From: Collimonas antrihumi
Lineage (GTDB): Bacteria > Pseudomonadota > Gammaproteobacteria > Burkholderiales > Burkholderiaceae_D
Assembly (NCBI RefSeq): GCF_018304965.1
Contig: NZ_JAGQED010000035.1
Location: 1-38,322 of the forward strand
DNA length: 38,322 nt
Direction: 5' to 3'
Shown: one piece after another, positions 18,239 to 26,659 of the stretch
How the letters are laid out: each line of letters starts with the position of its first letter
How positions within the stretch are numbered: position 1 is the first letter of the stretch
The notes under the pieces: model-generated
The model's input: the letters and a program-made list of their open reading frames with translations, nothing else
Told to the model about the DNA's origin: nothing
Databases searched by the model: none
Position numbers and translations under genes: made by a program

Positions 18239-18273
18239 ACATTTACATTTACATTTACATTTACATTTGCATT
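18239..18273. repeat. ATTTAC hexamer repeat between ipdB and the hydratase gene
   Basis: ATTTAC is present four times in a row (18241-18264), followed by ATTTGC and running into the ipdB stop. On the minus strand each unit (GTAAAT) also creates an ATG with its neighbour, giving several out-of-context ATGs before the true start at 18211. Confidence 0.85.
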
Positions 18274-19039
18274 AAGCCGCCATTGCGGATGCGCGCAGAT
18301 TATGCGGATCCAGGCGGCGGATCAGCGCCATTTGCGTCTCTGTAGGCGCCGCAGTCTCGGGAATGTTTTCAGGCACGCATAGCGCAAAACCGGTAGCTTC
18401 CTGCACTTGCGCGGCGCTCACTCCCGGGTGCAAGGAAACGATGCGTATCTGGCGCTGCGGACCGCCAAAATCGAGCACACAGAGATTAGTGACAATCCGC
18501 CGGATATCGATGTCGTCGAAGCTATAGCCGCGTGGCAGCCGTTCAGGGTTGTAACCGATCGACGCCACCATATCGACTTCCCCGCCAACAAATACCTTGG
18601 GGCTATGGTTAGGAATGAAGAACGAGTTGGCGTGGTTGATCGAATTGCCTGGAAAGCCGCGCACGCCCAGCATTTGTACTTTCGGCTTGCGGTAGTCGCC
18701 ACCCACCATGGAAATATTTGCCTGGCCGAAGCGGTCTATCTGGGTCGGTGTCACCATGGCGTGGCGCTTGCCACCCCAGACGTTGTCGAAAATCCGGGAA
18801 AACCCCATCCAGGTTTCGCGTTGCGGCATATAGTCGCCTCGCGGGCCGAGCGGCACCGGCTCGCTTACCAGCCAGGCCTCGGAGTCGGTCATCATCAAAT
18901 CGGGATTGGCGGCCGACATGCATACCGACGCCGCCAGACGCGGCAATACGCCGATCCCGGTCGCCAACACCTCACCGTCTTGCTGCCAGACCTGGGCCGC
19001 GGCGCAAACCACGCGGTCGGTCAATGTATGTTCACTCAT
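18272..19039 (-). CDS. ipdB: CoA-transferase-like ring hydrolase, beta subunit IpdB
   Basis: This is a 255-residue class I CoA-transferase-fold protein. With IpdA it forms the hydrolase that opens ring C of COCHEA-CoA, a reaction that needs no CoA exchange in characterised homologues. Characteristic blocks are GIGVLPRLAA near the N-terminus, WMGFSRIFDNVWGGKRHAMVTPTQIDRFG and FVGGEVDMVASIGY. Of two ATGs, 19045 lies directly against the ribosome site (GAGAGGGA) while 19039 is 6 bases away, so 19039 is used. It follows ipdA after 12 bases. Confidence 0.85.
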   Translation of the reverse strand: MSEHTLTDRVVCAAAQVWQQDGEVLATGIGVLPRLAASVCMSAANPDLMMTDSEAWLVSEPVPLGPRGDYMPQRETWMGFSRIFDNVWGGKRHAMVTPTQIDRFGQANISMVGGDYRKPKVQMLGVRGFPGNSINHANSFFIPNHSPKVFVGGEVDMVASIGYNPERLPRGYSFDDIDIRRIVTNLCVLDFGGPQRQIRIVSLHPGVSAAQVQEATGFALCVPENIPETAAPTETQMALIRRLDPHNLRASAMAA

Positions 19040-19051
19040 GTGCATTCCCTC

Positions 19052-19936
19052 TCAAAAAACCGGCAACGCCAGCTTGCGTATGGCAGCTTCGCCACCTACA
19101 CGCTCTAAATACGCTTGCTCGCCGCAGGCCACATAACGCTCGAAATATTGCTGCCAGCCGGCGCTGCCATCCTTGGCGCCGGCGGCGTATTCCTTGAAAT
19201 GCGGAACGTCGAAGCCATACAGCGGCGCGCAAGAACTTGGATGCGCGCCGCATGGCGTGTGCACTACACCGGTAGTTTGCGAACGCTCCCAATACACATG
19301 GCGCGCCTCTTCGTCCTTCGCAAAAAATGCGCTGTCGACTATTTCGTCGCAGGAGACGAAGGTCTTGCCGGCGGCGCGCGCAAACAGGTCGTCCATATAC
19401 AGGTCCGGTCCTTTAACCTGGCACACGCCGCGTGCATCGGCGCGGTCCGCATGCAGCAAGGCTACGTCCAGGTGCAACGCCGGCATCGCGACCCAGTCTT
19501 TATCGTCGTAAGGCGATGCAATGATCCGCAGATCAGGGTTATGACGCAGGACGTCGGTGCCGAGTCCGATCCGGGTCGGGATAAACGGCACGCGCATGGC
19601 CGCCGCACGCAATCCCAGCAGCAGCATGCCTTCGTCGATCTCCATGACCTCGATCTGGCCGCTTTGGCGGGCCGCACGGAAATACGGCTCGAGCGGGATG
19701 AAATCCAGCGAAACGAAAGCGAACACCAGTTTCTTTACCTTGCCGGCAGCGCACAGCATGCCGACATCCGCGCCGCCGTAGGCAACTACCGTCAGATCCT
19801 TGACCGGAGAGCGCAACAGCTCGCGCACCAGCGCCATCGGTTTGCGGCGCGGCCCCCAGCCGCCAATGCCGACGGTCATGCCGTCCTGCAATTGCGCCAC
19901 TGCCTCGGCTGCACTCATTTGTTTATTCAATGCCAT
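19052..19936 (-). CDS. ipdA: CoA-transferase-like ring hydrolase, alpha subunit IpdA
   Basis: This is a 294-residue class I CoA-transferase-fold protein with GIGGWGPRRKPMALVREL near the N-terminus and an acidic EIDEGM segment at about 99-104, where family members carry a functionally important glutamate. It pairs with IpdB to open ring C. The start at 19936 has GAGGAA 6 bases away; the ATG at 19942 abuts the ribosome site and is rejected. It lies 68 bases after hsaC, separated by a two-copy 15-bp repeat. Confidence 0.86.
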   Translation of the reverse strand: MALNKQMSAAEAVAQLQDGMTVGIGGWGPRRKPMALVRELLRSPVKDLTVVAYGGADVGMLCAAGKVKKLVFAFVSLDFIPLEPYFRAARQSGQIEVMEIDEGMLLLGLRAAAMRVPFIPTRIGLGTDVLRHNPDLRIIASPYDDKDWVAMPALHLDVALLHADRADARGVCQVKGPDLYMDDLFARAAGKTFVSCDEIVDSAFFAKDEEARHVYWERSQTTGVVHTPCGAHPSSCAPLYGFDVPHFKEYAAGAKDGSAGWQQYFERYVACGEQAYLERVGGEAAIRKLALPVF

Positions 19937-19973
19937 GAACATTTCCTCTGTATTGCCTATCTATTGACTACCG

Positions 19974-20003
19974 ATTGCTTGTTGCGGATTTGCTTGTTGC
20001 GGA
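19974..20003. repeat. Two-copy 15-bp tandem repeat between hsaC and ipdA
   Basis: ATTTGCTTGTTGCGG occurs at 19988-20002 and, one base shorter, at 19974-19987. The repeat fills most of the 68-base gap between hsaC and ipdA, up to the hsaC stop codon. Confidence 0.7.
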
Positions 20004-20004
20004 T

Positions 20005-20925
20005 TTACTGATAACCGATGCTGAAATCGTGACCCCACAAGCTCACTGCGGTGGCCTCGTAGACGCTGTGTTTTTCCCAATCGACCACCAGTCCGCCGAA
20101 GCCGTATTCAATGTCGAAACCGCCCGGGGTTTTCATGTAGAACGAAGTCATCAGGTCGTTGCAGTGACGTCCCAGCGTGGCCGACATCTTGACGCCGTGT
20201 TGCTTGACACGGTCCAGCGCGCGTCCGACTTCATCCATGGCAGGCACTTCCACCATCGCGTGCACGCAGCCGCTGGCCATCGGCAGTTCGAAAATGCCGA
20301 GGCTGTGATGACGGTTGTTATTACAGTGGAGGAAATAGATACGTTTCTCCGGTTCGGCCGGATCCGGGGTAAAGCGCACCCGGTAGATATCGGACAGCTT
20401 GAACCCCAGCACTTCGGACAGGAATTGATAGGTCGTATCGAAATTCGGCGCAGGCAGCACGACGTGGCCCAGGCCCATATCGCCGGTAACGAAATTCGGC
20501 ACGCCAACCGGTGACACAAACCGTTTGAAATCGGATTTCATGCCCCAGAAGATTTCATGCCGGTTATTCGACGGATCGATAAACCAGAGCATTTGCTGGA
20601 CCCGCCGCGCGCTGCAGGTGGCGCTGTCGGCCAGGTGGAATTTCAGATCGCGCTCCGCGAGCAATTGTTGCGCCGCAGCGAACGCTTCGACATCGGGCAC
20701 TTCCCAGCCGGTGGCAAAATAGCCGTCGCGTTCACCGTTGATCACGGCGAAGCGGAAAGCCCGCTCATCCATCTTCAGGTACAGGCCGCCATCTGGCGCA
20801 TCGTCAACCATCATGCCCAGCACCTGCTCGCCATAGCTGCGCCAGGCGGCGGTATTGGTTGATTCAACCACGATGTAGCCTAAACCGCGAATGTCCATCC
20901 GATTTTCCAACCGATTTTCTAACAT
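20005..20925 (-). CDS. hsaC: 3,4-DHSA 4,5-extradiol dioxygenase (HsaC/TesB)
   Basis: This is a 306-residue two-domain type I extradiol dioxygenase. It cleaves the catecholic ring A of the 9,10-secosteroid 3,4-DHSA. The Fe(II) ligands are visible as His154 (GLGHVVL), His222 (VHAMVEV) and Glu273 (FDIEYGFGG), with acid/base histidines in NNNRHHSLG (206-207). The ATG at 20925 has GGGAG 6 bases upstream. A second ATG at 20898 would remove a duplicated LENR peptide created by a 14-bp direct repeat and would start at MDIRGLGY, where homologues begin, so the true start may be there. It is the first gene of the long operon, 61 bases downstream of a putative operator. Confidence 0.9.
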   Translation of the reverse strand: MLENRLENRMDIRGLGYIVVESTNTAAWRSYGEQVLGMMVDDAPDGGLYLKMDERAFRFAVINGERDGYFATGWEVPDVEAFAAAQQLLAERDLKFHLADSATCSARRVQQMLWFIDPSNNRHEIFWGMKSDFKRFVSPVGVPNFVTGDMGLGHVVLPAPNFDTTYQFLSEVLGFKLSDIYRVRFTPDPAEPEKRIYFLHCNNNRHHSLGIFELPMASGCVHAMVEVPAMDEVGRALDRVKQHGVKMSATLGRHCNDLMTSFYMKTPGGFDIEYGFGGLVVDWEKHSVYEATAVSLWGHDFSIGYQ

Positions 20926-20986
20926 GTTTCGCTCCCGCTTCCATTAGTGTATGGAATCGATTCTGCGAGAAATAAGGAGTGGCTAC

Positions 20987-21003
20987 ATCGTCTGATAAGA
21001 CTA
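20987..21003. promoter_or_regulatory. Putative steroid-regulon operator A (before hsaC)
   Basis: The sequence is ATCGTCTGATAAGACTA, a near-palindrome with GTCT/AGAC arms. Read towards hsaC it is TAGTC-N6-AGACGAT. It lies 61 bases upstream of the hsaC ATG and downstream of the terminator of the preceding unit. It matches copies at 24023, 29019 and 27846. The binding protein is unknown. Confidence 0.6.
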
Positions 21004-21041
21004 TCGGCCCGTGAAGAGGGTGAAATTAAGCAAAAATACTT

Positions 21042-21091
21042 CAAAACAAAAAAAAGCGAGAACTGCCGGCTGTCACACCGATAGTTCTCGC
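21042..21091 (-). terminator. Rho-independent terminator after 3beta/17beta-HSD
   Basis: On the minus strand GCGAGAACT (from 21091) pairs perfectly with AGTTCTCGC (ending 21056) around an 18-base loop and is followed directly by a long T run (the A-rich stretch 21042-21055 on the plus strand). It lies 67 bases beyond the stop of the SDR gene and before hsaC. This supports separate transcription of the hsaC operon. Confidence 0.85.
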
Positions 21092-21157
21092 CATACTCTT
21101 GCCATGCCCGCCGACGTTCGTCGGCGCGGCCCGCATAAATCAGGCAGCAATCGCCTT

Positions 21158-21913
21158 TCAGACATCCAGCGCCAACTGCCCGTTATCGATACGCAACTCG
21201 CTGCCATTGATAAAGCGCGACTCGTCTGACGCCAAAAACAGCACCAGATTGGCGATATCCTGCGGCAGGCACATGCGCGCCATCGGATCGCCTTTGATTT
21301 CGCCCACAGTCGACGGATCGACGCCGGCCATCAGATTAGCGACCATTGGCGTCAGAATCCCGTCCGGATGCAGCGAATTGCAACGCACCTTGTAACCACG
21401 TTGTTTGCAATGCGCAGCCACGCTGCGGGTCAACGCCGTCACCGCACCTTTGGAGGCACTGTAGGCGCAGAAGCTGGGCATGCCGGAGATTGCCGCCAGC
21501 GACGCCATGTTGATGATCGCACCGCCTCGGTCTTTCATCGCTGATACAGCGTATTTGCAGCCGAGGAAGTAGCCATCGGCATTGATCCGTTGCATTTTCT
21601 GCCAGGCTTCGAGCGAAGTATCCTCGATGGTGCCAAATGCCAGAATCGCCGCATTGTTGACCAGCACATCCAGGCGGCCGAATTTCTTCAGTGTCGCCGC
21701 CAGCACGTTTTTCCAATCGTCTTCACTCGAAATGTCGTGTTGCAGTGCCAATGCAGAGGCGCCGATTTCCTCGGCAACCGCTTGCACACCCGCGACGTTG
21801 ACATCAGTCAGCACCACGCGTGCGCCTTCGCGTGCCAGCAATAGTGCGTTTTCCTTACCGACGCCGCTGGCCGCTCCTGTGATCAGTACAACTTTTCCTT
21901 CAACCCGACCCAT
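21158..21913 (-). CDS. 3beta/17beta-hydroxysteroid dehydrogenase (SDR)
   Basis: This is a 251-residue SDR with TGAASGVG (12-19), NNAA (86-89) and catalytic Ser138, Tyr151, Lys155. Blocks such as ALQHDISSEDDW, GCKYAVSAMKDRGGAIINMAS and NSLHPDGILTPM closely follow the Comamonas testosteroni 3beta/17beta-HSD sequence I recall. The family oxidises 3beta- and 17beta-hydroxyl groups of C19/C18 steroids (for example testosterone to androstenedione) with NAD+. The start has AAGGAG 6 bases upstream. It is the last gene of the hsaA-hsaB unit, 72 bases after hsaB, and is followed by a good terminator. Confidence 0.82.
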   Translation of the reverse strand: MGRVEGKVVLITGAASGVGKENALLLAREGARVVLTDVNVAGVQAVAEEIGASALALQHDISSEDDWKNVLAATLKKFGRLDVLVNNAAILAFGTIEDTSLEAWQKMQRINADGYFLGCKYAVSAMKDRGGAIINMASLAAISGMPSFCAYSASKGAVTALTRSVAAHCKQRGYKVRCNSLHPDGILTPMVANLMAGVDPSTVGEIKGDPMARMCLPQDIANLVLFLASDESRFINGSELRIDNGQLALDV

Positions 21914-21985
21914 CTTGATCTCCTTGTTAGATGTTTAGAATGTTTATCGATGGCGATAAATTTTGCATGTGTTCTTTGGCAGTTT

Positions 21986-22510
21986 TCAAGCGTATGCGAG
22001 GTTCTGCGTCAATGCTGCCGAGGTGGCATAAGCGCCATCGACGTAGACCAGCGGCGAGACCGGCCCGCCGACCAATACCCGCTTGATCCTGCCGATGAAA
22101 ATGGTATGCGTGCCGTAATCGTAGTGGCCATCCTGCTCGCAGATCAGGTTGGCCTGGGCCTCCGCCAGATAGGGGGTGCCGTCTGCATGGGTGTGCCAGT
22201 TGCCTTCTGAAAACCGTGCTTCGCCTTTCAGCTTTCCAGCACAGATCCGGGCGATGTCACACTGGTCGGCGGCCAGGATATTCACGCAGAACGGCGCTCC
22301 GCGTGACAACGGCGTGTAAATCGAACATGACTGGTTGACGCAGATCAGCAGCGATGGCGGCGCGGTCGACAGGGAATCGACCGCACTGGCGGACATTGCA
22401 TAGCGTTGTCCGCCATGGCTGCAAGTGATCACACTCACCGACTTCGCCAGGCGTCGCATGGCCTGCAGCATGTCATCGCGCAACTTGTCCTGATCCTGGT
22501 TTGTATTCAT
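21986..22510 (-). CDS. hsaB: Flavin reductase, HsaB-like
   Basis: This is a 174-residue flavin reductase-like domain protein (SVSVITCSHGGQRYAMSASAVDSLSTAPPSLLICVN, then GAPFCVNIL and GHYDYGTHTIFIGRI). Such proteins supply reduced FMN/FAD to the HsaA monooxygenase. It lies downstream of hsaA but is separated by 184 bases containing a REP-like hairpin. The start ATG has GGAG 8 bases upstream. A second, larger flavin reductase at 27989-28984 could also serve HsaA, so pairing with HsaA is inferred from position. Confidence 0.82.
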   Translation of the reverse strand: MNTNQDQDKLRDDMLQAMRRLAKSVSVITCSHGGQRYAMSASAVDSLSTAPPSLLICVNQSCSIYTPLSRGAPFCVNILAADQCDIARICAGKLKGEARFSEGNWHTHADGTPYLAEAQANLICEQDGHYDYGTHTIFIGRIKRVLVGGPVSPLVYVDGAYATSAALTQNLAYA

Positions 22511-22552
22511 GCTGATTTCTCCAATGACAGTCGGCGCGATTGAGCGTCTCGG

Positions 22553-22584
22553 CGACCCCGACTAGGCGTCCCCGACTAGGCGTC
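22553..22584. repeat. 14-bp CGTCCCCGACTAGG direct repeats
   Basis: The unit C-G-T/A-CCCCGACTAGG occurs twice (22554-22567 with one change, 22568-22581) and a partial third copy runs into the adjacent REP-like hairpin. Confidence 0.7.
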
Positions 22585-22586
22585 CC

Positions 22587-22653
22587 CGTCATTCCCGCGA
22601 ACGCGGGAATCCAAGGTGCAGATAACATGGATCCTCGCGTTGCGGGGATGACG
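22587..22653. repeat. dRS3/REP-like inverted repeat between hsaA and hsaB
   Basis: The left arm is CGTCATTCCCGCGAACGCGG followed by GAATCCA (22587-22613); the right arm is AACATGGATCCTCGCG...GGGGATGACG (22624-22653). It is a second copy of the hairpin core at 571-646. The ATTCCCGCGAACGCGGGAAT core is of the kind widespread in Neisseria (dRS3) and other proteobacteria. On the hsaA-hsaB transcript it would form a stable hairpin that could reduce or stabilise hsaB mRNA. Confidence 0.8.
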
Positions 22654-22694
22654 CAGTTGATTACGTCAACGCGTTATACCGGATCACTTACAAC

Positions 22695-23927
22695 TCAGAT
22701 AAAGAAATCCGTATTCTTTTGCCCCATCAGCACGCCGCCGTAATTGCGGCCGAACGGATCGATGTTATTTGCCACGTGCGCGCGCGCCGCATGCAAATCC
22801 AGGAAGGTGCGCGTAATCGGATTGCTCAGGTAGATGCCGCGGCCGCCGCAATAACGCAACAGACGATTGACGTGTGTCGCGCAGCGCTCAGCCACCGCCG
22901 CCGACTGGAACCGGTATTCGACCCGGGTCTCAACCGGTATCGCCTGGCCGTCGCGTGCCGCCTGCATCATGCTGCTGAAATTGCGCAACAGGACCAGCCG
23001 CATTTCGTCGACCGCTGCCTGGGCTTCAGCGCAGGCAATTTGGGCACCGGCGTCTTCGGTCGTCTTTTGTCCGGTATTGACGCTGACCCGCTTGGCGGCT
23101 TGCTCGCGAAACAGATTGACCGCGCCCTGCAAAGCGCCGATCGAGGCGGTCGACACCGCCCGCACAAATATCTGCGCGAACGGCAAACGATATAAAGGCG
23201 CGGTATTGACCGCATTGCCGGGGCTGTTGCACATAAAGCCATCGATTGATTTGTGTGTGCGGTAATCCGGCACAAAAGCGCCTTCAACCACGATGTCATG
23301 GCTGCCGGTGCCCTTCAGGCCTAGCACATCCCAGTTGCGCACTACCTGGTAATCGCGCCGCGGGACCAGGAAAGTGCGATATTCGGGTGCAGTCTCGCCT
23401 GCCTTTGGCGGGATCAAGCCGCCCAGCAAAACCCAGTCGCAATGCTCGCTGCCGCTGGAAAATCCCCAGCGCCCGGAAAACTGGAAGCCGCCTTCAACCG
23501 GTACCACCTTGCCCACCGGCATATAGGTGGAGGATGTCAGCACAGTGCCGTTCTCGCCCCACACTTCTTGCTGGGCACGCTCGTCAAACAGCGCCAGCTG
23601 CCAATTATGGACCGCCACAACGCCATACACCCAGGCGCTCGACATGCAGCCCTCGGCGATCGTCATCTGGATCTGGTAGAACACTTCCGGATCCATTTCA
23701 TAGCCGCCGAAGCGCTTCGGTTGCAAGACCCGGAAAAATCCGGCGCGCTGGAAATCGGCAATGGTTTCATCCGGTACTTTTTGCGCCTGTTCGGCTTGCG
23801 CCGCCCTTTGCGCCAGCAACGGCACCAGTTGCCGCGCACGCGCGATCAGGTCGGCCGCGGTGACGGCGGCTGAAGCCTCGGGGTAAATTGCGTGTGACGG
23901 TGAAATCTCGACCATTGTCTGTGACAT
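22695..23927 (-). CDS. hsaA: 3-HSA hydroxylase oxygenase component (HsaA/TesA2)
   Basis: This is a 410-residue flavin-dependent monooxygenase with the acyl-CoA dehydrogenase fold (group D). It hydroxylates the phenolic ring A of 3-HSA to the catechol 3,4-DHSA using reduced flavin from HsaB. Features are the helical N-terminus with VPDETIADFQRAGFFRVLQP, SSAWVYGVVAVHNW, FSGRWGFSSGSEHCDWVLLG and GLKGTGSHDIVVEGAFVP, and a C-terminal block ending NNIDPFGRNYGG. The start ATG has GGAG 7 bases upstream. A putative operator lies 95 bases upstream, so hsaA probably heads its own unit. Confidence 0.9.
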   Translation of the reverse strand: MSQTMVEISPSHAIYPEASAAVTAADLIARARQLVPLLAQRAAQAEQAQKVPDETIADFQRAGFFRVLQPKRFGGYEMDPEVFYQIQMTIAEGCMSSAWVYGVVAVHNWQLALFDERAQQEVWGENGTVLTSSTYMPVGKVVPVEGGFQFSGRWGFSSGSEHCDWVLLGGLIPPKAGETAPEYRTFLVPRRDYQVVRNWDVLGLKGTGSHDIVVEGAFVPDYRTHKSIDGFMCNSPGNAVNTAPLYRLPFAQIFVRAVSTASIGALQGAVNLFREQAAKRVSVNTGQKTTEDAGAQIACAEAQAAVDEMRLVLLRNFSSMMQAARDGQAIPVETRVEYRFQSAAVAERCATHVNRLLRYCGGRGIYLSNPITRTFLDLHAARAHVANNIDPFGRNYGGVLMGQKNTDFFI

Positions 23928-24022
23928 GAATGTGCTCCGCTATTTTCTGGCGCCCGGCATCGGATGACGGCCGGACTCTTCTTTGGTGTATGAATATGTT
24001 TATGCATTAAAGGACAGCCAAC

Positions 24023-24039
24023 ATCGTCCAAAAAGACTA
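24023..24039. promoter_or_regulatory. Putative steroid-regulon operator B (before hsaA)
   Basis: The sequence is ATCGTCCAAAAAGACTA; read towards hsaA it is TAGTC-N6-GGACGAT. It lies in the 151-base gap between the 3alpha-HSD gene and hsaA, 95 bases before the hsaA start. Beyond the dyad, sites A and B also share GATGTWG and TCCTT in the direction of transcription. Confidence 0.6.
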
Positions 24040-24078
24040 CTGGCTGCTGGTTGGCCGCGCATTGGCAACCGCACCGTT

Positions 24079-24879
24079 TCAAGCGCCGCCGGGATTCCAC
24101 ACTGCCGGCCAGTCATCCGGCCGCAGCAAGGCGTCAGTACCGCCGTCGAGCCAGATCACCGAGCCGCACATGAAACTGGCTTCTGCGCTTAACATAAAAG
24201 CAATCAATGCCGCCACCTCCTCCGGCCGGCCGGCGCGCCCTTGCGGGATCGGGAAAGCATCGAACATGCGCGCCATCTCCGGATCGCTGCGCCCCTCGGC
24301 TACCAAGGCGGTTGCTATCAATCCCGGTGCGATGGCGTTAAGGCGGATGCCGGCGCCGATCCAGTCCGGGGTAGGGGCCTGGCGCCGTACATGGCGAGCC
24401 ACGGCGGCCTTGCTGGCGGGATAAGCCAACAGCGGACCGAACTCGTTTGCCAAGGTCGCAGCATGCGCCTGGTCGCCGCTCAAGAAAGCATCCACCAAGG
24501 TTTGCGGCCACCCAGGCTGAACGCTGGCTGAATTGGAACTGACCGCCACCACCGATGCATTGCCGGCAGCCGCCAGCAACGGCCGCAGCCCCGCCAGCAA
24601 TACCGTCGTACCGAAATAATTGACCGCTGCTACCTCGGCGCCGCTGCGATGTGGAAAACCGCCGATTCCGGCGCAGGTCACCAGGCCATCCAGATGCGGG
24701 CCGGCCAGTTCCGTAATGCCCTTGATGGCCGATTGCCGCCCCGCTTCGCTACCCAGGTCGCACATGACTTCGGCGTCCTGCCGGTCTACCGTAATCACGC
24801 GGTGTCCCTGTTGCTGCAAGCGCGCTGTGGTGGCTGCGCCAATGCCTGATGCCGATCCGGTTACCGCAATAATGCCCAT
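24079..24879 (-). CDS. hsdA: 3alpha-hydroxysteroid dehydrogenase/carbonyl reductase
   Basis: This is a 266-residue SDR. GSASGIGAAT (8-17), DAEVMCDL, DGLVTCAGIG and VNYFGTTVLL closely track Comamonas testosteroni 3alpha-HSD/CR (HsdA) as remembered. The catalytic residues are Ser114, Tyr153 and Lys157, and an extra helical segment precedes the Tyr as in that enzyme. It oxidises 3alpha-hydroxysteroids such as androsterone to 3-ketones, the entry step for many natural steroids and bile salts. The start has AGGAG 9 bases upstream. It lies 85 bases after fadD3 with no good operator between them, so it is probably co-transcribed with kshB-fadD3. Confidence 0.85.
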   Translation of the reverse strand: MGIIAVTGSASGIGAATTARLQQQGHRVITVDRQDAEVMCDLGSEAGRQSAIKGITELAGPHLDGLVTCAGIGGFPHRSGAEVAAVNYFGTTVLLAGLRPLLAAAGNASVVAVSSNSASVQPGWPQTLVDAFLSGDQAHAATLANEFGPLLAYPASKAAVARHVRRQAPTPDWIGAGIRLNAIAPGLIATALVAEGRSDPEMARMFDAFPIPQGRAGRPEEVAALIAFMLSAEASFMCGSVIWLDGGTDALLRPDDWPAVWNPGGA

Positions 24880-24964
24880 GCGTCCTGTCTCCTGAAATGA
24901 ATTGTGTAATCAATGATGGTCGCGCCGTACTTTGCGCTTCACTCTATGCCTGTACTTCCGACCC

Positions 24965-26650
24965 TCAGCCGCCTGCCAGCCGGGCTGCGGCCAGTTGCGA
25001 CAGATCCCGCTTGAGCACCTTATTCGAGGCCGTCAATGGAAAAGAAGAAAATTCCAGCATGTGGCGCGGCACCTTGTAGTTGGCCATGCGCTGGCGCGAC
25101 CAGGCAAACAGCTCGTCCGCGGCCAACGCGCTGCCTGCCCGCAAAATGACGCATGCGCAACCTGCTTCGCCCATGCGTTCGTCAGGGATGCCAACCACGG
25201 CGACCTGGGCAATCGCCGGATGCTCGGCCAGCATTCTTTCTATTTCGGCGGGGTAGCAATTGAAGCCGCCGACAATGAACATATCCTTGATACGATCGGT
25301 GATGCGCAGATAACCGCGTTCGTCCAACACACCGACGTCGCCGGTGCGCAGCCAGCCATCGGCGTCGATGGCATCGCGGGTGGCTGCTTCGTCTTCAAAA
25401 TAACCGAGCATCACGTGATAGCCGCGCACCACCACTTCGCCCGGTTCGCCGATGGCGACGTCGCGCCCCGATTCGTCGACGCAACGCAGTTCGGTGCCAG
25501 GCAAGGCCTTGCCGCAAGTACTGGCAACGGTTTCCGCACTGTCGGCGGGATCGCAGAGCGTGGCGACGCCGCCGCATTCGGTCAATCCATAGGCTGTCGT
25601 CACGTGCTGGAATCCAAGCTCTTCACGCATGCGCTGGATCAGGATCGGCGGCACCGTGGCAGCGCCGGTGACGGTCGCCTTGAGCGAGCTGATATCGAAC
25701 GACGACAATTGCGGATGCGCCAGCATATTCAGGAATAGCGTCGGCGGCCCCGGCAGGAAGTGAATCCGTTCTTGTGCAATCCGCTGCAGCACCTGCTCGG
25801 TATCGAACACCAGATGCGGGAATACTGTCGCGCCGCAGATGAACGCTGCAACCCATCCGGCCTTGTAGCCGAAGGTGTGGAAGAACGGGTTGACGATCAG
25901 ATAATTATCCCCTTCTTCCAGCCCTACCACCTTGGCCCATTCGGTGAAGGCACGGATGGTTGGTCCATGTGCCGCCATCACTCCTTTGGGCCGGCCGGTG
26001 GTGCCAGAAGTAAACATCAGGTCGGCCACGCTGCCGGCATGCAGCGACTGTTCGCGCTGGCGTACATGCGACAAAGGCACGGCTTGCGCCTGCTGCAAGA
26101 AATCCGGCCAGCTAATGTTGTCACTGCGGTTGTCACTGCGGTTGTCACTGCGGTTGTCACTGCGGTTGCCACTGCTGCTATCTGCAACGTCGTCGCGCAA
26201 CACCACCAGATGCCGCAGCCCCGCCGGCCGCAGCCCGCTCAGCAAATCTGGATAATATTGCCCGAGGAAGTCGCCGATGCAGAATAAGACCTTGGCATGG
26301 CTGCGTTCCAGAATATCGGCGACTTCGCTACCCTTCATGCGCGTATTGATCGGCACCAGCACAGCGGCCGCCATATGGATCCCGCAGGCCGCGATAATCC
26401 ATTCATGCAAATTAGGCGCCCAGACCGCAACCCTGTCGCCAGCCTCCACGCCCAGCGCGATCAGGGCCGCCGCTGCTTGCTCGCTGCGGCGCACCAGGTC
26501 TGTGTAGGTAATCGATACGGCGCCATCGACAATCGCCAGCCGCTGTGGAAAGCGCGCTGCGGCCCGACGAATCATTTGCGGCAGCGTTTGCGGCAATTCT
26601 TTACCAGCGTGGCTCATGTCATTCAAAGACGCACTCATTTTTGCACTCAT
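24965..26650 (-). CDS. fadD3: Acyl-CoA synthetase, FadD3-like (HIP-CoA ligase)
   Basis: This is a 561-residue adenylate-forming enzyme with the AMP-binding [12 protein letters not shown] (about 212-223), [18 protein letters not shown] and a C-terminal SNKVLKRD with the catalytic lysine (about 544-547). In a steroid locus the natural role is FadD3, which activates the C/D-ring propionate HIP to HIP-CoA; a side-chain ligase is the alternative. It is longer than FadD3 of Mycobacterium (about 507) partly because of a four-copy Asn-Arg-Ser-Asp repeat at about 161-178, coded by 12-bp DNA repeats. The start is uncertain: ATGs at 26650, 26638 and 26617 are possible, and only a distant GGAG (12 bases from 26650) is seen. 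It follows kshB after 9 bases. Confidence 0.82.
   Translation of the reverse strand: MSAKMSASLNDMSHAGKELPQTLPQMIRRAAARFPQRLAIVDGAVSITYTDLVRRSEQAAAALIALGVEAGDRVAVWAPNLHEWIIAACGIHMAAAVLVPINTRMKGSEVADILERSHAKVLFCIGDFLGQYYPDLLSGLRPAGLRHLVVLRDDVADSSSGNRSDNRSDNRSDNRSDNISWPDFLQQAQAVPLSHVRQREQSLHAGSVADLMFTSGTTGRPKGVMAAHGPTIRAFTEWAKVVGLEEGDNYLIVNPFFHTFGYKAGWVAAFICGATVFPHLVFDTEQVLQRIAQERIHFLPGPPTLFLNMLAHPQLSSFDISSLKATVTGAATVPPILIQRMREELGFQHVTTAYGLTECGGVATLCDPADSAETVASTCGKALPGTELRCVDESGRDVAIGEPGEVVVRGYHVMLGYFEDEAATRDAIDADGWLRTGDVGVLDERGYLRITDRIKDMFIVGGFNCYPAEIERMLAEHPAIAQVAVVGIPDERMGEAGCACVILRAGSALAADELFAWSRQRMANYKVPRHMLEFSSFPLTASNKVLKRDLSQLAAARLAGG
26118..26168. repeat. In-frame 12-bp tandem repeat inside fadD3
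   Basis: TCACTGCGGTTG is repeated four times exactly (26121-26168). On the minus strand it encodes the tetrapeptide Asn-Arg-Ser-Asp four times. The unit is a multiple of three, so gain or loss of copies would change linker length and not the frame. Confidence 0.95.
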
Positions 26651-26659
26651 TGTCTTTTG

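Noticed and set aside
22553-22584. CTAGTCGGGGACG direct repeats (minus strand) as additional operator half-sites for hsaB
   Set aside because: TAGTC is present but position 6 and the second arm do not fit, and the GC-rich unit looks like a simple duplication beside the REP-like hairpin.
26627-26650. Repeated ATGAGTGC at the fadD3 start as a regulatory repeat
   Set aside because: Only two short copies; it affects the choice of start codon but gives no further signal.
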